DNA from: Oasisia sp. SBJ-2009
Taxonomy: Eukaryota > Annelida > Polychaeta > Sabellida > Siboglinidae
Direction: 5' to 3'
NCBI GenBank assembly: GCA_964017155.1
Contig: OZ024866.1
Location: forward strand, 20,891,826 to 20,955,825
DNA: 64,000 nt
The position numbers and the translations under genes are program-made. Of this stretch, positions 58,032-64,000 are shown in pieces. Under the pieces are notes generated by a model that saw only the letters and a program-made list of their open reading frames with translations, made no database searches and was not told where the DNA came from. Every line of letters begins with the position of its first letter. Positions within the stretch are counted from its first letter, which is position 1.

Positions 58032-59355
58032 GATGACAATTGAAATACACACACACAAAATTCCAAATGTGACACACCAGAGTAATCCAACCTAGTGACC
58101 AGCTGACTCTAAGCTCACATGGCTGCTGCAACTTTAGTGGGGTGGGGTACATAATTTCCTCCAATCAAGCGATTGTTTACACCAGTAGTCCCATGTACAA
58201 TTGATTTGTGATTTACAATCCTCCCTGGATGTGATATGTCAAATATTTTGTTTCTACCAGGTGGCATCAAAGCTGGAACAGCCCACTTGTGCATCAGGCC
58301 TGCATTCTGCCCGCATGTCGTTGACATGTACCTGTGCACGACAGGAAACGAGGCTGCTGTGTGAGTGTTTGATGTGGCTTTTTTTCATACCCCATATCAG
58401 CACTAATACACGTGTCTTTGGAGCTGGCTTTAATTCGTGAAGTTTACACCCTTTTTTTTAACACATGGGATCTTTTAAAAGGCAAATGTTCAATATTTTT
58501 GGCCAAAAAACAAGCATAATGCAGAATATTAAAAAAAAATACCAACATTGCACTATAGTGATTAAATTCAGTGTCTTCAAGGTCGTCTTAGTGTAACCAA
58601 TGTGACACTGGGGTCAGAATTCATATAATATCAACTACTATAATTTATGTATTGTCCCACTTCTCGTATATATACATCATTCATGACACAGTAGATATTT
58701 CTCCACAACGGACAGGTGTGACCTTCAAAGACATGTCAGTTAATGTGTGCGGCTATATGGAAAAAATCCTTAGATGAATTTCTTTAATATATGCATTGCT
58801 TCAATGTAATATATTTTTCGTGAAGATTTGCTCTATTCGGGCAATCTATTTGGGGACATACCACCAAATGGAGTCCTACGCCATTACCCATAGTAGTCCT
58901 GCTTAAAAGAACTGGATTGTGCAGTTTTTGTAAATTCCTGGAAGCAATTAATGTAGGACTGGTTGAGTAGAAATAATTTTTTTGTGCAGCATGGCATCAG
59001 AGCGGTGAAATAATGACATTTGTCAGACAGTGACCACGCGCGTATGTATACAGTTGTAGTTCGGCCTAGAGGTGTCAACATGGGCAATCGCCGGCTGATT
59101 GGAGCAGAAATGGAGGGATGTCAGGTTAGAGATTGGATTGTAGGAGAAAAAGATATGTCATTTTCACAAATTTTATATATGATATGTGTGAATGGAGGCT
59201 ACTTAGTGGGTGAACTTTTCAATAACATTGATATAAAAGCCTGGCTGGAAATCAAAGAAACGTTTTAATGGCCGCCTATGGTAAATTAATGGTGGTATCT
59301 ACCCAATTGAATTTGGACTGGTCTGTTTCCGTGACAACATTGAGCAACAGACAAC

Positions 59356-59754
59356 ATGGACGACGCGTTTGTACTCCATTACAAGGGGAAATTGAGGGAG
59401 AAAACAGTTGTGGCAGCAAATGGAGAATGTTTGTTGTGGACTGGAAGTAGATGTTGTGTACGGGGAGAGGTGGTTGGGAATTATGGGGTGATTTACGTTA
59501 AATGTCGGCAACTTCGTGGTGGTGGTTTGCGCTGGAAACTAATGAGAGTTCATCGTTTAGCATACATGTTGCACCACAAGGAATGGGAACTTCCGCCAGA
59601 TATGCGCTGTAGCCACTTGTGTCACAATTCTCTATGTATAAATGTCAATCATTTAATACTCGAGACTCCATTTGTGAATGGTAACAGGAGGCAGTGTGCC
59701 AGAGAAAACATATGCTTAGGCCATGATCAAGCCCCACCATGCATTTTTTTTTAA
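59356..59754 (+). CDS. His-Cys box nuclease, unit 8
   Basis: Intact; protein identical to units 7 and 9, with full active site and zinc ligands. Confidence 0.88.
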   Translation: MDDAFVLHYKGKLREKTVVAANGECLLWTGSRCCVRGEVVGNYGVIYVKCRQLRGGGLRWKLMRVHRLAYMLHHKEWELPPDMRCSHLCHNSLCINVNHLILETPFVNGNRRQCARENICLGHDQAPPCIFF

Positions 59755-60125
59755 ATACACATACCTTTTAAGAATACGAGGTAATGAAATTAATTGCAAT
59801 TAGCATGTACTTACCATTGCATAAGTCGTTCATCAGTCTCCATTTCTTTTGATCAGATCTGTCTGTCTGTGCGTCCTTTTGTTGGCCCATACAGCATTGT
59901 GTTTGCAGGTTGTGTCAGACAGTGTAGTCTTTCTTCTGTTGATCCGGGTCTGGCTTATTGTGTATTGTCTAATTGTCTGTGTACCCTCTGTGTATTCTCT
60001 ATTGTAAGTAAATCACTGGGGTGTGACAACTCAGAGTTCTACTAATTATGTGTGAGCTGGATAGGTGTGGTCGTCTACAGATCTGTCACGAAGACAGTAG
60101 GGGTGTTCTACCACAGTGCTCTTAT

Positions 60126-62153
60126 TCACCTTGACCTTGACCTTGTTTTTTTCACATTGACCTTGCTCTTGTTTGTTGTTGTCATTTCTTGGTCCAGTTG
60201 GCCCTTGCGATAGACTGCCTTCTGTGCAGCCACTCTCGTCTGAGCTGAGGCCTCCCTCTGTCGCTTTGCTGCACGAACGGCATCAAACCGTTTCCTCTTG
60301 TTTACTAACAAACGTCTCCTCACTGCGCGTCGGTGCATGTACATTCTGTGATACAATGCCTCGCGTTGTATTTGCGCAGCAACCCGTGCTACCCTGCCAC
60401 CTCTAGTTATGGGTGCCCTGTTACTTTCCAGCTTCCTCAGTAGTGAGGCTCCAGTGCCATAATTCAGGCTATCTATGGCTGCACACGCCCTGCCCGTGAC
60501 ATTGCGTGAGAAGTTCACATTCTTGGGAAGCGATGCCGATAGCGATCGGTTCAAGCCTTCATTTCGGTTCGTGTTCATGCATAACTTCGTCATCTCCAGA
60601 GCGCGAACACCGAGTCTGATGTTAATCAGATTTCGTAGAGTCGCTCTGTCTGTGTCCGTCATGTTCAGATGTGATATACGCCCTGAGTGTAAGTGCACTG
60701 ATTTCTTCCACCAGTTCTTGCGTTTGCCACCAGCGCAGACAACAGAGTAGTACCGGCACTTCTCACACTCCCCACTGTAGCAGTCTAGTGTCGTCTCAAT
60801 GATGCGAGGCATCAGTGAGGCCACCTTTTTGGTGTCACCAGCATATAGGTCATTCATCGCACTGTGTATTTGATGGCACCTGGTCTTCACGTCAAGTGAA
60901 AACATTTTATTCTGCTCTTTTTGTATTACTGCTGTCGTCCCCGGAAACATGCGCTCACTAAACTGCGCCTTGATCATTTTCCTAAACAACGACGACCCTA
61001 AGTGTGTAGTGTCAGCTTGTCGCTCGACATTTGACGTTGTTCCTGACATCCCTGCCTTCACGCCTTCGGCACCGTGTGCATCTCCATCGGTGACGAAGTA
61101 TCGCAGTCCGACATCTTGTGCCGCAAACTGTCGCCCTATCTCAGCCCCTGCTGTATACTCGGAGAGAGGCTCACTGGCTGGCAGCGTTGCCGTACAGTTT
61201 GCATGGCCTGGACATGTCACATTCACTCCTCGCCTCCTCAGTGAAGCACCCAGTGTGCATAGCTTGTTCTGGATGCTTATCCCAACTATCTCATTCTGTG
61301 CTGTCTGCTTCTCGACAGCAACAGTGATCGCCTGGCTGGCATTCTGTCCTGCGTGATACGCACCAGTGATGCACGTGGTGTTATAGCGACTATCAATCGC
61401 GATATTTATGGGCGCATTCTCGGGTAGACCACGCAGCCGATTTATTTGCTTCACGTCTTCGCGTTTCTTTGCCAGGTCTGCCAATGTCATCGTCGACGTT
61501 GTGTCACCAACCTTGTTGGCAGTTTTTTGCATGGCGCTGATGTATGATGGCACATTCATACTAGCAAAAATTACTCGGCTCTTTACTATGCCTGTTGTAC
61601 TCTCCTGTAATCCGACTTGCAGTCCAATGTTAGGCGCCGCTGGCTTACGGCCTCGCCTTCCTGTCTCCACTTCATGGTACAGTTTATACATCCTTGATGT
61701 GTATCCACATTTCTTGCATCGTAGACAACACTGCCAACACAATCCTACTTTGATTTCTCTGCCACACTCGCCTTCCGTCACTGAATGCTCCTCGATGCAC
61801 TCGTTGTACATCGTTTCCATCCGGCCTTTGTCGTACAGCCGCATTTCCTCACGTGTATCTTCTCCACCTCCTTGTAGATACACCGATGTCAAGCCGTCAT
61901 TGTCGTGATCATCGCGGCGTGGCCGCAGGATCTTCGCCTCGCCAGAGTGCCCTTCTGCATCTGGCACCTCGATGAGGCCAGCTGGCGTCACTTTTGTGAC
62001 GCGCGTAAACTCAGCTTGGGTAAGTCTGGGCAGCCATCGGGCTAAACATTCTCCATCTCCAGTCTGCTCTTCAATGCTGTCCTCTTTCTTGGACGCGTAT
62101 GCAGGATGACCCTTCCTAAAACCACAGGCCCTTTCACTCTTTCGCAGAGACAT
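60126..62153 (-). CDS. Mutator-like DDE transposase, unit 8, mosaic, short C-terminus
   Basis: 675 residues. The N-terminal and central parts carry the variants of the long-form copies (MYNECIE, SYISAM, RYFVTD, QNKMF, LYAGD), but the C-terminal part has RATLRN and the RSRSR frameshift of the short forms. The protein is therefore a mosaic, probably from gene conversion or unequal exchange. Private changes include P3L, R411Q, V432A and V451I. Confidence 0.85.
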   Translation of the reverse strand: MSLRKSERACGFRKGHPAYASKKEDSIEEQTGDGECLARWLPRLTQAEFTRVTKVTPAGLIEVPDAEGHSGEAKILRPRRDDHDNDGLTSVYLQGGGEDTREEMRLYDKGRMETMYNECIEEHSVTEGECGREIKVGLCWQCCLRCKKCGYTSRMYKLYHEVETGRRGRKPAAPNIGLQVGLQESTTGIVKSRVIFASMNVPSYISAMQKTANKVGDTTSTMTLADLAKKREDVKQINRLRGLPENAPINIAIDSRYNTTCITGAYHAGQNASQAITVAVEKQTAQNEIVGISIQNKLCTLGASLRRRGVNVTCPGHANCTATLPASEPLSEYTAGAEIGRQFAAQDVGLRYFVTDGDAHGAEGVKAGMSGTTSNVERQADTTHLGSSLFRKMIKAQFSERMFPGTTAVIQKEQNKMFSLDVKTRCHQIHSAMNDLYAGDTKKVASLMPRIIETTLDCYSGECEKCRYYSVVCAGGKRKNWWKKSVHLHSGRISHLNMTDTDRATLRNLINIRLGVRALEMTKLCMNTNRNEGLNRSLSASLPKNVNFSRNVTGRACAAIDSLNYGTGASLLRKLESNRAPITRGGRVARVAAQIQREALYHRMYMHRRAVRRRLLVNKRKRFDAVRAAKRQREASAQTRVAAQKAVYRKGQLDQEMTTTNKSKVNVKKTRSRSR

Positions 62154-63479
62154 GATGACAATTGAAATACACACACACAAAATTCCAAATGTGACACACC
62201 AGAGTAATCCAACCTAGTGACCAGCTGACACTAAGCTCACATGGCTTCTGCAACTTTAGTGGGGTGGGGTACATAATTTCCTCCAATCAAGCGATTGTTT
62301 ACACCAGTAGTCCCATGTACAATTGATTTGTGATTTACAACCCTCCCTGGATGTGATATGTCAAATATTTTGTTTCTACCAGGTGGCATCAAAGCTGGAA
62401 CAGCCCACTTGTGCATCAGGCCTGCATTCTGCCCGCATGTCGTTGACATGTACCTGTGCACGACAGGAAACGAGGCTGCTGTGTGAGTGTTTGATGTGGC
62501 TTTTTTTCATACCCCATATCAGCACTAATACACATGTGTCTTTGGAGCTGGCTTTAATTCGTGAAGTTTACACCCTTTTTTTTAACACATGGGATCTTTT
62601 AAAAGGCAAATGTTCAATATTTTTGGCCAAAAAACAAGCATAATGCAGAATATTAAAAAAAAATACCAACATTGCACTATAGTGATTAAATTCAGTGTCT
62701 TCAAGGTCGTCTTAGTGTAACCAATGTGACACTGGGGTCAGAATTCATATAATATCAACTACTATAATTTATGTATTGTCCCACTTCTCGTATATATACA
62801 TCATTCATGACACAGTAGATATTTCTCCACAACGGACGGGTGTGACCTTCAAAGACATGTCAGTTAATGTGTGCGGCTATATGGAAAAAATCCTTAGATG
62901 AATTTCTTTAATATATGCATTGCTTCAATGTAATATATTTTTCGTGAAGATTTGCTCTATTCGGGCAATCTATTTGGGGACATACCACCAAATGGAGTCC
63001 TACGCCATTACCCATAGTAGTCCTGCTTAAAAGAACTGGATTGTGCAGTTTTTGTAAATTCCTGGAAGCAATTAATGTAGGACTGGTTGAGTAGAAATAA
63101 TTTTTTTGTGCAGCATGGCATCAGAGCGGTGAAATAATGACATTTGTCAGACAGTGACCACGCGCGTATGTATACAGTTGTAGTTCGGCCTAGAGGTGTC
63201 AACATGGGCAATCGCCGGCTGATTGGAGCAGAAATGGAGGGATGTCAGGTTAGAGATTGGATTGTAGGAGAAAAAGATATGTCATTTTCACAAATTTTAT
63301 ATATGATATGTGTGAATGGAGGCTACTTAGTGGGTGAACTTTTCAATAACATTGATATAAAAGCCTGGCTGGAAATCAAAGAAACGTTTTAATGGCCGCC
63401 TATGGTAAATTAATGGTGGTATCTACCCAATTGAATTTGGACTGGTCTGTTTCCGTGACAACATTGAGCAACAGACAAC

Positions 63480-63878
63480 ATGGACGACGCGTTTGTACTC
63501 CATTACAAGGGGAAATTGAGGGAGAAAACAGTTGTGGCAGCAAATGGAGAATGTTTGTTGTGGACTGGAAGTAGATGTTGTGTACGGGGAGAGGTGGTTG
63601 GGAATTATGGGGTGATTTACGTTAAATGTCGGCAACTTCGTGGTGGTGGTTTGCGCTGGAAACTAATGAGAGTTCATCGTTTAGCATACATGTTGCACCA
63701 CAAGGAATGGGAACTTCCGCCAGATATGCGCTGTAGCCACTTGTGTCACAATTCTCTATGTATAAATGTCAATCATTTAATACTCGAGACTCCATTTGTG
63801 AATGGTAACAGGAGGCAGTGTGCCAGAGAAAACATATGCTTAGGCCATGATCAAGCCCCACCATGCATTTTTTTTTAA
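63480..63878 (+). CDS. His-Cys box nuclease, unit 9
   Basis: Intact; protein identical to units 7 and 8. The matching transposase lies beyond the right edge of the window. Confidence 0.88.
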   Translation: MDDAFVLHYKGKLREKTVVAANGECLLWTGSRCCVRGEVVGNYGVIYVKCRQLRGGGLRWKLMRVHRLAYMLHHKEWELPPDMRCSHLCHNSLCINVNHLILETPFVNGNRRQCARENICLGHDQAPPCIFF

Positions 63879-64000
63879 ATACACATACCTTTTAAGAATA
63901 CGAGGTAATGAAATTAATTGCAATTAGCATGTACTTACCATTGCATAAGTCGTTCATCAGTCTCCATTTCTTTTGATCAGATCTGTCTGTCTGTGCGTCC

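Larger units (their letters stand above)
29894..64000 (+). mobile_element. Tandem array of a 4.12-kb nuclease + transposase element
   Basis: Head-to-tail units of 4122-4126 bp. Using the A6 tract before tccttagatg as start, units begin at 29894, 34020, 38144, 42268, 46392, 50514, 54636, 58761 and 62885 (the last cut by the window end). Similarity on the left begins abruptly at 29894. Each unit contains a His-Cys box nuclease on + and a Mutator-like transposase on -, convergent, with about 290 bp between stop codons in full-length copies. Units differ by scattered single-base changes and 1-3-base indels. I found no terminal inverted repeats or target duplications at the array edge, so the boundary looks like a break within a tandem array and not an element terminus. 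Confidence 0.97.

Noticed and set aside
29894..64000. CRISPR array, rDNA, histone or phage cluster as explanation of the periodicity
   Set aside because: The period is 4.1 kb with coding content of a transposase and a His-Cys nuclease. There are no short repeat-spacer units and no rRNA or histone sequence.

Overview
The window is eukaryotic, non-coding-rich DNA, almost certainly from an invertebrate metazoan. The grounds are tRNA-derived SINEs, non-LTR retrotransposon fragments, vertebrate-type (CRE/ETS/YY1-like) promoter words, an animal-type Mutator-like DDE transposase and an I-PpoI-type His-Cys box nuclease. A mollusc, lancelet or similar marine animal would fit, but the species cannot be named from sequence alone. 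No host protein-coding gene is convincingly present.

Layout. (1) 1-20462: a head-to-tail macrosatellite of about 2247 bp per unit, nine full units plus a 237-bp partial unit, running off the left edge. Each unit carries one compact promoter-like module (ETS-like word, perfect CRE palindrome, two YY1-like words), a hypervariable poly-G tract and an AATAAA signal. It looks like a chain of ~2-kb transcription units without a recognisable protein. (2) 20463-23574: spacer with CA/CGCA microsatellites, a decayed CR1/L2-type LINE 3' fragment and a CAG repeat. (3) 23575-29012: an old, degenerate copy of the unit that makes up the right-hand array. It is broken by a 49-copy 39-bp minisatellite, a SINE, a TAATG microsatellite, a non-LTR reverse-transcriptase fragment and a second SINE, and its transposase gene has lost the catalytic core. 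(4) 29013-29893: spacer with nothing recognised. (5) 29894-64000: a young head-to-tail array of about 4124 bp per unit, eight full units and part of a ninth, running off the right edge.

Each 4.12-kb unit carries two convergent genes: on + a 132-residue I-PpoI-like (zf-His_Me) nuclease with all its metal ligands and both catalytic residues, and on - a ~702-residue Mutator-like DDE transposase. Nuclease copies are intact in all nine visible units. Transposase copies are full length in two units, truncated at the C-terminus by one shared frameshift in five, and stopped by a CpG-type nonsense change in the edge unit. Units 2-3 and 4-5 form an 8248-bp higher-order duplication. The combination of a DDE transposase and a homing-type nuclease inside a long homogeneous tandem array, next to a decayed relative that seems to lack the nuclease cassette, is the most unusual feature of the window.
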